DNA of 64,000 bases from Bacillota bacterium (lineage in GTDB: Bacteria > Bacillota > Clostridia > Christensenellales > Aristaeellaceae): NCBI GenBank assembly GCA_023459275.1, contig JAEWVC010000034.1, forward strand, positions 7,879-71,878, read 5' to 3'. Position 1 is the stretch's first letter. Each line of letters begins with the position of its first letter. The translations under genes and the position numbers were made by a program. Below the pieces are notes generated by a model, which ran no database searches, was not told the origin of the DNA, and saw nothing but the letters and a program-made list of their open reading frames with translations. Shown one piece after another: positions 52,786 through 61,666 of this stretch.

Positions 52786-53835
52786 ATGAAAAAAATCGGT
52801 GTGTTGACCAGCGGCGGAGACAGCCCGGGGATGAATGCCGCCGTCGTATCCATTTCCCGCAGCGCCGCGCTGTACGGCATACCGCTGGTGGGCATCAAAC
52901 GGGGCTTCAACGGCCTTCTTCACAAGAACAGCCGCAAGGAAGACGACCTTATTGAGTTGCAGCTGGACACAGTGCTGGATATTGCGGACCTGCCGGGCAC
53001 ATACCTGCGCACCGCCCGCTGCCCCGAGTTCCTGGACCCCGAGGAGCAGAAAAAGGCCGCGCAGTTTTTGAAGGATGAGGAAATCTCCGGCCTGGTGATC
53101 ATCGGCGGGGACGGCAGCTTCCAGGGCGCCATGCGCCTGTGCGAGCTGGAAATCCCCTGCATCGGCATCCCGGGGACCATTGACAACGACCTGCCCTATA
53201 CGGAGATGACGCTGGGCTTTGACACGGCGGTCAACGTATGCGTGGATGCCGTACGCTCCATCCGCGCAACTTCCCGCAGCCATGACAGGCCCGCGGTGGT
53301 GGAGGTCATGGGCCGCAACTGCGGTGATATCGCGCTGAACACAGCCATCTCCACAGGCGCGGAGATCGTGGTGGTGCCCGAAGTCTCCTGGAATGTGGAA
53401 TCCGTGGCCAGGCGCCTGAACCAGCTCATCGCCAAGGGGAACACCAGGGCTACGGCCATCGTGGCCGAGGGCTGCTGGAAATCCATGAAGCCCTTTGATT
53501 TCGTTTCCTTCCTGAACGCCAACGGCAAAAAATGCTACCCCGGTGAGCCTATGTCCGCTGTGCGCTTCGCCTCCGTATTAAAGCGCAAATGCGGCATGGT
53601 GGAAGCCAGGGCCACGGTGCTGGGCTACACACAAAGGGGCGCCTCCCCCACCTTCAGGGACAGCGCCTTCGCCTTCGAGGCCGGCAACATGGCCGTGCAG
53701 CTGCTTCGGGACGGGATCAGCAACCAGGTGATCGGCATCAAGCAGGGCAAGGTTTTCCATATGCCCATCGAGCGCGCGCTCAAATGCACCAGGCATTTCA
53801 ACAAAAAGCTGTATACACTGGTGAACTCGCTGTAG
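52786..53835 (+). CDS. pfkA: ATP-dependent 6-phosphofructokinase
   Basis: 349 residues from the ATG at 52786 (GGAG 11 bases before). The phosphate-binding loop is LTSGGDSPGMNA. Two positions point to ATP rather than pyrophosphate as donor: Gly in GGDGSFQGA and Gly in PGTIDND (where PPi enzymes have Asp and Lys). The catalytic Asp is in TIDND. The substrate loop is EVMGRNCGDIAL. It phosphorylates fructose 6-phosphate in glycolysis. The gene stands alone with its own promoter and terminator; pyk does not follow. Confidence 0.96.
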   Translation: MKKIGVLTSGGDSPGMNAAVVSISRSAALYGIPLVGIKRGFNGLLHKNSRKEDDLIELQLDTVLDIADLPGTYLRTARCPEFLDPEEQKKAAQFLKDEEISGLVIIGGDGSFQGAMRLCELEIPCIGIPGTIDNDLPYTEMTLGFDTAVNVCVDAVRSIRATSRSHDRPAVVEVMGRNCGDIALNTAISTGAEIVVVPEVSWNVESVARRLNQLIAKGNTRATAIVAEGCWKSMKPFDFVSFLNANGKKCYPGEPMSAVRFASVLKRKCGMVEARATVLGYTQRGASPTFRDSAFAFEAGNMAVQLLRDGISNQVIGIKQGKVFHMPIERALKCTRHFNKKLYTLVNSL

Positions 53836-53866
53836 CGGAGACCGGCGCATTGATCCGCTCTATATC

Positions 53867-53905
53867 AACCGCCGCCCAGGCCGGAAGGCCGAAGCGGCGG
53901 TTTTT
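53867..53905 (+). terminator. pfkA terminator
   Basis: CCGCCGC (53869-53875) pairs with GCGGCGG (53894-53900), followed by TTTTT. Confidence 0.85.
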
Positions 53906-53936
53906 GCTATGTCCTGAAATCCCTCCAAGAGTGGCA

Positions 53937-55529
53937 TCAGTTGCCGAAGCTTTCGATCCCGCGCAGAAGCTCCAGCTCCCGCACGTCCCGGACGGTAGTG
54001 AACATCTTGCGGGTAAGAATGGTGCCGCTCCTGTAAAACAGGCAGATGAAGGGGGCATCCTCCGCAAATTTCTGCTGGATGGCCGCCAGGGTCTGGGCAA
54101 AGTCATCAGGGTTCGCCTTGGTGCGCAGGGCCTTGCACAGGTCGGTCATATCCTGGCTGCGGTAGCGGCAGTAATTGCCGGTGTTGCCGCTCATTAAAAG
54201 GAAGCCGGGGTCCGGCGCGAGGTCCATTTGGTAGGCCACCAGGGCCAGGTCAAAGGAGCCGGCGGACAGCTTGGCGGTAACGTTGGCGAAGGTATCGGTG
54301 ATGACCCTGGCGCTGATGCCCACCTGGGCCAGCATATCCACGATCATGTTGCCGGTTTCCACCCGGACGCTGTTGTCCGAATCCTCGTACACGTGGATGC
54401 GCAGCACCAGGTGCTTGGGTTTGTCGCTCCCGTCCACCACCTTGTCCAGGGTGCCGTCGCCGTCCAGGTCCTTCCAGCCCTCCTCCGCCAGCAGCGCCTT
54501 GGCCTTTTCCACGTCGTAGGCATAGGCTCCCGGCGTGCCCGAATACAGCCAGTTTCCGTTGATCATGGGTGTATCCGTGCGGTCCACCATGTTCATGTAC
54601 ACCTGGGCGGCAATCTTGTCCACGTTGATGGCATAGCGGATCGCCTGGCGTATTTTGAGGCTTTCCAGGGGAAAGGAGGTATGGTTCATCAGCAGCGTTT
54701 CCAGCTGCCGGGAACGGTAATCCAGCCGCAGGGAGGTAGTGCCGCTCTTGTACTGGGCGGCGGAGATGGACCTGGTGAAGACAGCGTCCACCTTGGCATA
54801 TTCGTAGCTGTTGATGATATCCTTGTTGTTGGTATGGAAGGTGGCCATGATCTCCGTGACCTTGGGCGGCTGCTGCCACCAGGTGGGGCTGGCGGTAAGC
54901 CAGATGAAATCCTTGGGCTCAAACTTGGAGATCACATACGGCCCGGTGCCCGGCGGGCTGGCCGTTTGAATGCGGTCCGCCGGCAGGATGGGAAAGTTCA
55001 TGGCATACAAAAGCCCGTAGTAGGGGCGGTCCGCCTTGACCACCACGGTCAGGTCGCCGTCCGCCTTGATGCTGTCGATAAAATAGCGCAGGTTGGCGTA
55101 ATAGCCCTTGTCCGTAGCTTCCTCATTCCGGGCCAGGTCCAGGATGTACTGGGCGGTGGCCACCACGTCGTTGGCCGTAAGCGGCGTGCCGTCGGAAAAG
55201 GTGATACCTGAACGCAGGTAGAATGTCCAGGTCTTTCCGTTGCCCGTCTCCTCCCACCGCTCGCACAAAAGGGGCTGGGGCCTGTAATCGTCGTCGATGT
55301 AGACCAGGCTTTCCCAGACCAGCGGGTACAGGGAGGCCAGGTCCCGCTCCAGCGGCTTCAAGGGATATATTTCCAGTGTTTTGGTGGAAATGATGCCAAT
55401 GGTCAGATCCGTGCCCACATTGGAGGCCGCGGCCCCAGAGGGCAGGATCAAAACCATGATGGAGAGAAGTGCAAAAGCTTTAAGAAGCCGCCTCTTCTTT
55501 TGTAAAGTACAAGCGTTCGTAGATCGCAT
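53937..55529 (-). CDS. Peptide-type ABC transporter substrate-binding protein (SBP family 5)
   Basis: About 530 residues from the ATG at 55529. A signal segment (LLKAFALLSIMVLILPSG) is followed by the SBP_bac_5 pattern: LYPLVWESLVYIDDDYRPQPLLCERWE, then WTFYLRSGITFSDGTPL, typical of peptide/nickel/cellobiose binding proteins. No lipobox Cys is seen, so it may be anchored by the uncleaved helix. The gene starts inside the 3' end of the lytic transglycosylase gene (50-bp overlap), and no permease genes follow. It may bind cell-wall peptides released by that enzyme; this is inferred. Confidence 0.85.
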   Translation of the reverse strand: MRSTNACTLQKKRRLLKAFALLSIMVLILPSGAAASNVGTDLTIGIISTKTLEIYPLKPLERDLASLYPLVWESLVYIDDDYRPQPLLCERWEETGNGKTWTFYLRSGITFSDGTPLTANDVVATAQYILDLARNEEATDKGYYANLRYFIDSIKADGDLTVVVKADRPYYGLLYAMNFPILPADRIQTASPPGTGPYVISKFEPKDFIWLTASPTWWQQPPKVTEIMATFHTNNKDIINSYEYAKVDAVFTRSISAAQYKSGTTSLRLDYRSRQLETLLMNHTSFPLESLKIRQAIRYAINVDKIAAQVYMNMVDRTDTPMINGNWLYSGTPGAYAYDVEKAKALLAEEGWKDLDGDGTLDKVVDGSDKPKHLVLRIHVYEDSDNSVRVETGNMIVDMLAQVGISARVITDTFANVTAKLSAGSFDLALVAYQMDLAPDPGFLLMSGNTGNYCRYRSQDMTDLCKALRTKANPDDFAQTLAAIQQKFAEDAPFICLFYRSGTILTRKMFTTVRDVRELELLRGIESFGN

Positions 55530-56181
55530 AGGCCGAAACCACCCTTTGTGCGTATTGCTTGGTGGGTCCATCCACCATATCGTTGATGTTGATCGTCCGC
55601 CCGTCCAGGGAATAATCCGAATCGCTAAGCCAGCCGGAAACCTCCCCCTGGCCCGCGTGGTAGGCGCTGGCCACCAGCACCGGGTCGCCGCCGAAGCGCT
55701 GGGACAGGTAGCCAAGGTACCAGCTTCCGTAGCGGATGTTTACCTGCGGGTCGTACAAAAGCTCGTCGGAATAGGTATCCGATTCGTTGAGCTTTCCCGC
55801 GATCCAGGCGGCGGTGTCAGGCATCACCTGCATCAGGCCCCGGGCGCCCACACGGCTTTGTGCATCGGTGCGGAAAGAGCTTTCGCAAAGCATCACAGCC
55901 AGCAGAAAGGCCGGCTTCAGATTGTTCTCCTGGGCCGCGGCCCGGATCTGGTCCATATAGGCGGAAGGCACCGGATGCGCAGCCAGGAGCTTTTGATGGG
56001 CGGCCTCCCTGGCAGCCTGCTGCGCGGCAAGATAACCCTCCATCATTGTTTTTGCCACGGCAAGACCCGCAACCAGCACGGCCAGCACCACGGCGGCAAC
56101 TTTTATCCATACGGGCATGCGCGCCTTTCGCCGGGAGGCGCGAAGGGCCCTGGCGGCCGGCGCGATATGCGTTTCAGTCAA
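55480..56181 (-). CDS. Membrane-anchored lytic transglycosylase (SLT domain)
   Basis: 233 residues from the TTG at 56181, within the last codons of coaE. A basic N-terminus and one membrane helix (WIKVAAVVLAVLVAGLAVAK, about 25-44) lead to the SLT domain (about 75-215) with catalytic Glu in MLCESSFRTDAQS, then GARGLMQVMP, and the later YHAGQGEVSGW. It cleaves the glycan strands of peptidoglycan to anhydro-muropeptides. The order polA-coaE-transglycosylase is found in other Clostridia. Confidence 0.9.
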   Translation of the reverse strand: MTETHIAPAARALRASRRKARMPVWIKVAAVVLAVLVAGLAVAKTMMEGYLAAQQAAREAAHQKLLAAHPVPSAYMDQIRAAAQENNLKPAFLLAVMLCESSFRTDAQSRVGARGLMQVMPDTAAWIAGKLNESDTYSDELLYDPQVNIRYGSWYLGYLSQRFGGDPVLVASAYHAGQGEVSGWLSDSDYSLDGRTININDMVDGPTKQYAQRVVSAYAIYERLYFTKEEAAS

Positions 56182-56791
56182 CAGCCGTCCCCCCCAGCCT
56201 TTTGAGCGTGTCCAGCCACAGCTGTTCCGCCCTGAGCGCGGTTTCTTCGGGCGTCCCATCGGTGCGGATCACATGGCCCGCCCTGCGGCATTTTTCCCTG
56301 GGGTCCATCTGGCTGCCTATACGCAGCAGCGCCTGCTTTTCGGTAAGCCCGTCCCGCAGGCGGAGGCGCCGCACCTGCTCCCGCTTGGGCACGTAGACAC
56401 ACCATACCTCATCGGCTACGGATTCCATGCCGCTTTCGTACAAAAGGGGGATATCCACCACCGCCGCCAGCTGGCCGCTGCGCGCGAGGGCAGAAAGCTC
56501 CCGGTTTAAGGCGAAGGCCACCATGGGATGGATAATGGCTTCCAGGCGGCGGCGCGCCTGCGCGTCCGAAAAGATCAGCGCGGCCAGCGCCTTGCGGTTA
56601 AGCGTGCCGTCTTCCAAAAACACATCCGTGCCAAAGGCTTCCCTGATCATGGGCAGCGCCTCGCCGCCCGGAGCGGTCAGGGCGCGGGATATCTGGTCCG
56701 CGTCGGCCACGGGGGCGCCCAGTCTCGCCAGCGCGCTTAAAACGGTGGTTTTCCCGCTGGCGATACCCCCGGTGAGGGCGATTACATGCAA
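56174..56791 (-). CDS. coaE: Dephospho-CoA kinase
   Basis: 205 residues from the TTG at 56791 with AAGGAGG eight bases upstream. The P-loop is LTGGIASGKTT (about 6-16), DADQISRAL follows, and the LID and CoA regions include IIHPMV and VVDIPLLYESG. It catalyses the last step of CoA synthesis. Overlaps the transglycosylase gene by 8 bp; a 515-bp repeat-containing gap separates it from polA. Confidence 0.95.
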   Translation of the reverse strand: MHVIALTGGIASGKTTVLSALARLGAPVADADQISRALTAPGGEALPMIREAFGTDVFLEDGTLNRKALAALIFSDAQARRRLEAIIHPMVAFALNRELSALARSGQLAAVVDIPLLYESGMESVADEVWCVYVPKREQVRRLRLRDGLTEKQALLRIGSQMDPREKCRRAGHVIRTDGTPEETALRAEQLWLDTLKRLGGTAVD

Positions 56792-56929
56792 GTTTTGAAC
56801 CTCCTTGCAACAACAAATCAAACTGAATACGGTGCCCTGAGGGCATCCTCCTTCCGCCGCCTGCGGGCGGCACCTCCCTTCCAGGGAGGCTGGGATAGCC
56901 CTATGTATAAGACGGTTTCCGCTCTGCTT

Positions 56930-57012
56930 TTCATGCCCGCCTCCGCCAAACGAGCCCTCCGGTCCTATATTTAAGATAGGGGTGCAGGGGACGTTGTCCC
57001 CTGCCGGGGGCC
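56930..57012. repeat. Dispersed hairpin repeat, copy 1
   Basis: Shares with 57168-57252 the order: CATGCC-GCCTCCGCC, about 30 variable bases, then ATAGGGGTGCAGGGGAC and TGTCCCCTGCCGGGGG. The core GCAGGGGAC/GTCCCCTGC is a perfect stem around two bases or fewer. It lies between coaE and polA; 56792-56929 and 57013-57167 show no gene. Confidence 0.7.
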
Positions 57013-57167
57013 TGCCGCGTTAAGCGCATATGCAGCATATTGTTTGTTGCGAGAAGGATTTCGCGTCCGAGGACGCGGCCAAAGGGCTTTCCGGTCGCCC
57101 TTTGGGAACCTTCGGATGCCATCATTTGAACAATCATGCGGTTATGCAACTATTGCGACAGCCCCTT

Positions 57168-57252
57168 TCTTCATGCCTGCCTCCGCCCATCAAGCTTTTT
57201 GGCTCTTTCCCCAGGATAGGGGTGCAGGGGACAATGTCCCCTGCCGGGGGTC
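57168..57252. repeat. Dispersed hairpin repeat, copy 2
   Basis: Second copy of the repeat at 56930, with the same GCAGGGGAC/GTCCCCTGC core. It is followed by a further short duplication (GCCGGGGG-CTCGGGGGCGGAG) at 57243 and 57279. Confidence 0.7.
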
Positions 57253-57306
57253 TCGGGGGCGGAGGCCCTGAGCCCTGCCGGGGGCCTCGGGGGCGGAGAC
57301 CCTGAG

Positions 57307-59877
57307 CTACTTGGTGTCGTACCAGCTGGGGCCCTGGTTTACCTCCGCAATGAGGGGCACCTTCAGCTTGACCACCTGCTCCATGCAATCCTTCAAAAGC
57401 GCGGAGGCCTTTTCCGCCTCCTCCGGCGGGCATTCGATGAGCAGCTCATCGTGCACCTGCAGGGTGAGCCGCGCCTTAAGCCTTTCTTCTTCCAGCGCGG
57501 CGTACACCTTTACCATGGCCAGCTTGATAATGTCCGCGGCGGTGCCCTGCACGGGGGTATTCATGGCCACGCGCTCGCCGAAATTGCGGGTATTGCTGTT
57601 GGTGCTGTGAAGCTCCGGCAATCCGCGGCGGCGCTTGAACAGCGTTTGGGCGTAGCCGTTTTCCTTGCCCTTCTTCACGGCATCCTCCATAAACGCCTTC
57701 ACGCCGGGGTACCGCTCGAAATAGGTCCTGATGAACTCCCCCGCCTCCCGGCGGGAAACGCCGGTGTTCCTGGCCAGCCCAAACTCGCTGATGCCGTACA
57801 CCAGCCCGAAGTTCACCGCCTTGGCGCTGGACCGCATCTGGGAGGTGACCTCGCCCATGGGCACCCCGAACACCTCCGCGGCGGTGCGGGTGTGGATATC
57901 CTGCCCCTCCCGGAAGGCCTCCACCATGTTTTTGTCGCCGCTCAGATGGGCCAGCACCCGCAGTTCGATCTGCGAATAGTCGGCGTCCAGCAGCACCCAG
58001 CCTGGCCTGGGCACAAAGGCCCTGCGGATTTCCCGGCCCAGGTCCGTGCGCACGGGGATGTTTTGCAGGTTGGGCTCGTTGCTGGAGATGCGGCCCGTGG
58101 CGGTGCCCACCTGGTCGAAGGTGGTATGCACCCGGCCATCCGGCCCCATCAGGCGCAGAAGCCCCTCGATATAGGTGCCGTTGAGCTTTACCAATTGGCG
58201 GTAGCTGAGCAGCGGGGCGATGGCGGGATGCAGCTCCGTCAATCCCTCCAGGATGTCCGCGCTGGTGGAATAGCCCTTTTGGCTCTTTTTCCCGGTGGGC
58301 AGGCCCAGGGTTTCAAAGAGCACCTTGCTTAGCTGCTGGGGGCTGTTGAGGTTGAAGCCCCGCACGCCGGTCAGGCTGTACACCTGCTCCCGCAACTCTT
58401 CGATCTGCTTTGTAAAATCCGCGCCCAGCTTGACCAGGGTGTCCCGGTCCATCACAAAGCCCGCCTGCTCCATGGAAAATAGCACCCGGCTCAATGGCAG
58501 CTCCATGTCCAGCATCAGGAACAGCGCGTCGTTTTTGGTAAGCGTGTCCCGCTGGGCATGATACAGGCTGAAGAGCCGGGTCGCGTCCGCCTCCCCGCCG
58601 GATACGAGGCTGTTGAGCGCGTAGCTGCGCTCCTGGGCATTGACAAGATATGCGCCGATCATGGTGTCCCAGACGACATTTGCGGGCGGCGGGACGGAGA
58701 TATCCGCCAGCTTGTGCAAAAGACTTTTCAGATCGTGCACAAGGATCCCGCAGGCTTCAAAAACAGGGTGCAGCGCCTTTAAAGCATCCCCCGGGTCCAT
58801 CCCCGGGGAGAGCAGATCTCCCTGCAGGGTGATCCGCGCCCGGCGCCCGTCCGTCCTGGCCAGGGTCAGGCTGTCCCCCAGGTGGACGGCCACGGTTTGC
58901 TTCGCCCGCGCCCAGTCCGCCGCCAGGGCGTGTATCCCATCAAGCCCGGAAAGCTCCGCCCAATCGCCAAAGGCGGTTTCGGCGGGCGCGGAGGCTTCCG
59001 GGACCGCCTCCCCCTCCCCCGTCAGGTCGGCCAGGCGGCGGGAAAGGCTGCTCAGTTCATACTTTGTAAAGAGCGGAAGCGCCTCCCGCATTTTGCTCAA
59101 ACGGCAGTCCGCAAAGCGGAGCTCCACAGGCGCGTCGGTGTGAATGGTGGCCAGCTCCTTGGAAAAGCGGGCCAACTGCACGTTGCCACGCACATTTTCC
59201 CCCAGCTTGCCGGGAATTTCCTCCGCGTTTTCCAAAACCTTTTCCAGGGTGCCGAACTGGGCAAGCAGCTTCACCGCCGTCTTTTCCCCCACGCCGGGAA
59301 TGCCGGGAATATTGTCGCTTTTATCGCCCATCAGGCCCTTCCAGTCCGTGACCTGCTCCGGGGAGATGCCGTAGACCTCCTTCACGGAAGCCGGGGTGAA
59401 CAGCGTTGTTTCCGAAAACCCCTTTTGCGGATAGAGCAGGGAAACATTCCCGTCCACCAGCTGCAAAGCGTCCCTGTCCCCGGTAAGCAGCAGCGACCTG
59501 AGCCCCTGCGCATCCGCCTTTTTGGAAAAGGTGCCCAGCAGGTCGTCCGCCTCGTAGCCCTCCAGGCTGTACACGCCGATGTGCATGGCTTGGAGCAGCT
59601 CCCGGATCAAAGGAAACTGCGGCCTAAGCTCCGGCGGCGTCTCCTGCCGGCCGGCCTTGTATTCCGGGTACACCGTATGCCGGAAGGTGGGCCCGTGCTC
59701 GTCAAAAGCCACGGCGCAGTAGCCGGGCCGCTCCTCCTTCATCACCTTGAAGAGCATCCCGAAAAAGCCGTGCACGGCGTTGGTGTACACGCCGGAGGTG
59801 GTGTTCAGTATCGGCAGCGCGTGAAAGGCCCTGTGGATCAGGCTGTTGCCGTCCACGATCAAAAACGTTTCCTTCAT
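57307..59877 (-). CDS. polA: DNA polymerase I
   Basis: 856 residues from the ATG at 59877 (GGGAGGG upstream). The N-terminal 5'-3' exonuclease (1-290) has FLIVDGNSLIHRAFHA, EADDLLGT, and the helix-hairpin-helix GIPGVGEKTA. The polymerase domain (about 480-856) has motif A LLDADYSQIELRVLAH, motif B RSSAKAVNFGLVYG and motif C LQVHDELLIE. The middle domain keeps the fold but lacks the exonuclease motif I DxE (AVHLGDSLTLA in its place), so proofreading should be absent, as in several Gram-positive Pol I enzymes. It fills gaps after Okazaki primer removal and in repair. Confidence 0.97.
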   Translation of the reverse strand: MKETFLIVDGNSLIHRAFHALPILNTTSGVYTNAVHGFFGMLFKVMKEERPGYCAVAFDEHGPTFRHTVYPEYKAGRQETPPELRPQFPLIRELLQAMHIGVYSLEGYEADDLLGTFSKKADAQGLRSLLLTGDRDALQLVDGNVSLLYPQKGFSETTLFTPASVKEVYGISPEQVTDWKGLMGDKSDNIPGIPGVGEKTAVKLLAQFGTLEKVLENAEEIPGKLGENVRGNVQLARFSKELATIHTDAPVELRFADCRLSKMREALPLFTKYELSSLSRRLADLTGEGEAVPEASAPAETAFGDWAELSGLDGIHALAADWARAKQTVAVHLGDSLTLARTDGRRARITLQGDLLSPGMDPGDALKALHPVFEACGILVHDLKSLLHKLADISVPPPANVVWDTMIGAYLVNAQERSYALNSLVSGGEADATRLFSLYHAQRDTLTKNDALFLMLDMELPLSRVLFSMEQAGFVMDRDTLVKLGADFTKQIEELREQVYSLTGVRGFNLNSPQQLSKVLFETLGLPTGKKSQKGYSTSADILEGLTELHPAIAPLLSYRQLVKLNGTYIEGLLRLMGPDGRVHTTFDQVGTATGRISSNEPNLQNIPVRTDLGREIRRAFVPRPGWVLLDADYSQIELRVLAHLSGDKNMVEAFREGQDIHTRTAAEVFGVPMGEVTSQMRSSAKAVNFGLVYGISEFGLARNTGVSRREAGEFIRTYFERYPGVKAFMEDAVKKGKENGYAQTLFKRRRGLPELHSTNSNTRNFGERVAMNTPVQGTAADIIKLAMVKVYAALEEERLKARLTLQVHDELLIECPPEEAEKASALLKDCMEQVVKLKVPLIAEVNQGPSWYDTK

Positions 59878-60019
59878 AGGGTGCCCTCCCCCGGCCGGCG
59901 CCATGGCCGCCCGCCAATAGTTTACCACAAAATGGCCGGGGATACAAAGGCGGGGGGAAAAGAGACGCGGGACGAATTTGCGGGAAGGGAAATTTTTGAA
60001 AAAATATCCCTTCCCCTGC

Positions 60020-60175
60020 CCATCTGGCTCAATCGGCGCATCATTCGCTGCCGCTCATGCTGCTTGTTTCGCCAGCCTCCTCCGCCTCGCCTATTGCCGT
60101 CCATCCGGCTCAATCGTCGCCCTGCTGCGCTGCCGCTCGCATGGCTCGTTTCGCCGGCCTCCTCCATCCCGCCCT
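60020..60175. repeat. Tandem pair of a dispersed repeat
   Basis: Two adjacent units of about 77 bp, at 60020-60090 and 60097-60175. Each runs CCATC-GGCTCAATCG, then CGCTGCCGCTC, GTTTCGCC-GCCTCCTCC. The reverse complement of the same unit occurs at 63140-63235. The whole 59878-60314 gap shows no supported gene; a TTTTTGAAAAA hairpin-like stretch is at 59993. Confidence 0.65.
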
Positions 60176-60314
60176 ATTCCGCCACAGGCGGGGCGGGATT
60201 CTGGAGCCGCAGGGGGCGGCTTCGGCTACGGAGCCCATCCTTCAAAAACTTTCTAATAAGGATAAGAGGATCATGGCAGATTCCGCGTACCAAGCCATAT
60301 TCCGGTACAAAATG

Positions 60315-60938
60315 TTATAAGGACGCCGCCGAGCTGGGTGTGGCGCCGTCCCCCCATGGCTCCGTGGGGGTCAGCGGCTTTCCCGCCAGGATGGTTTCCA
60401 CCTCTTCATAGCCGGTCAAATAGGCAAAGTTGTACCGCGCCGGGAGCGCGAACACATACCGGCTGTTGCGGCCAAGCTCCGAAGGTCCGATGGGCGCGGC
60501 CCCGATATGGAATGCCTCCTGCTCAAGCGCGTCCCACTGCGCAAGGGTGAAGACCAAAATGGGGATATCCTGGCGCGGATCGCCGGACGTCCAATGGGGA
60601 TGGCGGAGGATGATCTCCGGCCCCGCTTCTGTTGCCTTACCCGCCTGGCTCCCCGACACCGCAAGGCCTTCCCATTGGGAATTTAGCACGGTATAGCCCT
60701 GCCAGCTATCCGGAAGCGCGAAGTCAAAGCCGTATTGGGTATTGTGGAGCACCACGCCCTGCATTTCCGGTGCCGCTTCCGGCGTGGCTTCCGCCTGGGC
60801 AGCGGGCGCGGAGGATACGGACGGCTGCACGGAAGGAACGGAGGATATGTCCGTTCCCGCGCCGTTTCCCCCCGCGCAGCCTCCCAGTACAAGGCTCAAA
60901 AGCACCATGCATACGCCTATTGTCCGTTTCATCACCAT
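60315..60938 (-). CDS. Lipoprotein of unknown function
   Basis: About 207 residues. Three in-frame ATGs compete; the one at 60938 has GGAGGG nine bases upstream. The signal peptide VCMVLLSLVLGGCAGG carries the lipobox LGGC. A Ser/Ala/Pro-rich linker to about 60 is followed by a domain with YGFDFALPDSWQGYTV, similar in kind to the C-terminal domain of the lipoprotein at 46766, and a final Tyr-rich strand. Function unknown. Confidence 0.75.
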   Translation of the reverse strand: MVMKRTIGVCMVLLSLVLGGCAGGNGAGTDISSVPSVQPSVSSAPAAQAEATPEAAPEMQGVVLHNTQYGFDFALPDSWQGYTVLNSQWEGLAVSGSQAGKATEAGPEIILRHPHWTSGDPRQDIPILVFTLAQWDALEQEAFHIGAAPIGPSELGRNSRYVFALPARYNFAYLTGYEEVETILAGKPLTPTEPWGDGATPSSAASL

Positions 60939-60993
60939 CACCATCGGCCCTCCTTGGAACCTGCTCCCTCTATCGTTTCTAGCCGGACGGGTT

Positions 60994-61545
60994 TTATGCC
61001 TGCGGGCCGCGGGCTATCTCAAGCCCTTTCCACTCCTCCTTCAGGATGGCGTATTCGTAGGTATCGTTCCAGATGGGATTTCCCAGCCTGTCCTTTTTGA
61101 AGGAAACGTTTTTGATGAGGTGCCCTTCCCTGCGCATGCCCAGCTTTTCCATCAGATGCCAGGAGCGCAGGTTTTCCGGATTGCACATGGCGACGACCCG
61201 CCTGGCGCCAAGGCAGGAAAACGCGTGATCCACAAGCGCCTTTGCGCTCTCAATAGCGTAGCCCTTCCCTTGGTAGGCGGCGTTGAACACATACCCAAGC
61301 TCCCAGGTGTCAAACTCCCGGGGTTGAAAGTACAGGTTGCCGATCAGCTTTCCGCTGCCTGGCAGGCAGACGGCAAAGAAAGCCCCGTCCTTTGCGCGGC
61401 GCAGGGTTTCCAGCATGCAGTCCTCAAAGGAGAAAGGCTCGTAGGGCTCAAACCGCACCACGTCGGGGTCGGAAAGATACGCGTACAGGTCCCGGACATC
61501 CTCCGGCTTGAACCGCCTGATGTGAAGCCGTTCCGTTTTCAGCAT
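60994..61545 (-). CDS. GNAT-family N-acetyltransferase (RimJ/RimL-like)
   Basis: 183 residues from the ATG at 61545 (GGAGG seven bases upstream). It begins KTERLHIRRFKPEDVRDLYAY, and motif A for acetyl-CoA is LGYVFNAAYQGKGYAIES (about 95-112), then ARRVVAMCNPENLRSWHLMEKLGM. This is the RimJ/RimL subgroup that acetylates protein N-termini or small amines; the substrate is unknown. Confidence 0.9.
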   Translation of the reverse strand: MLKTERLHIRRFKPEDVRDLYAYLSDPDVVRFEPYEPFSFEDCMLETLRRAKDGAFFAVCLPGSGKLIGNLYFQPREFDTWELGYVFNAAYQGKGYAIESAKALVDHAFSCLGARRVVAMCNPENLRSWHLMEKLGMRREGHLIKNVSFKKDRLGNPIWNDTYEYAILKEEWKGLEIARGPQA

Positions 61546-61666
61546 GCTTCCGCCCTCCTTCCCTTCTTTTTGTTTGATTATACCACGGCGGCCGCGCCCA
61601 AAGCGCATGTTCCTTGAAAGATGCGGAAAGAATGGTTTTGACCCGAATATCAAAGGAGCGATGCGC

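Noticed and set aside
52279..53283. N-terminal extension of the M20 peptidase
   Set aside because: The open frame crosses the pfkA promoter and most of pfkA on the other strand; it is a GC-rich shadow frame.
58882..60411. 509-codon plus-strand frame opposite polA
   Set aside because: It is antisense to a clear polymerase I and extends into repeat DNA; composition is typical of a shadow frame.
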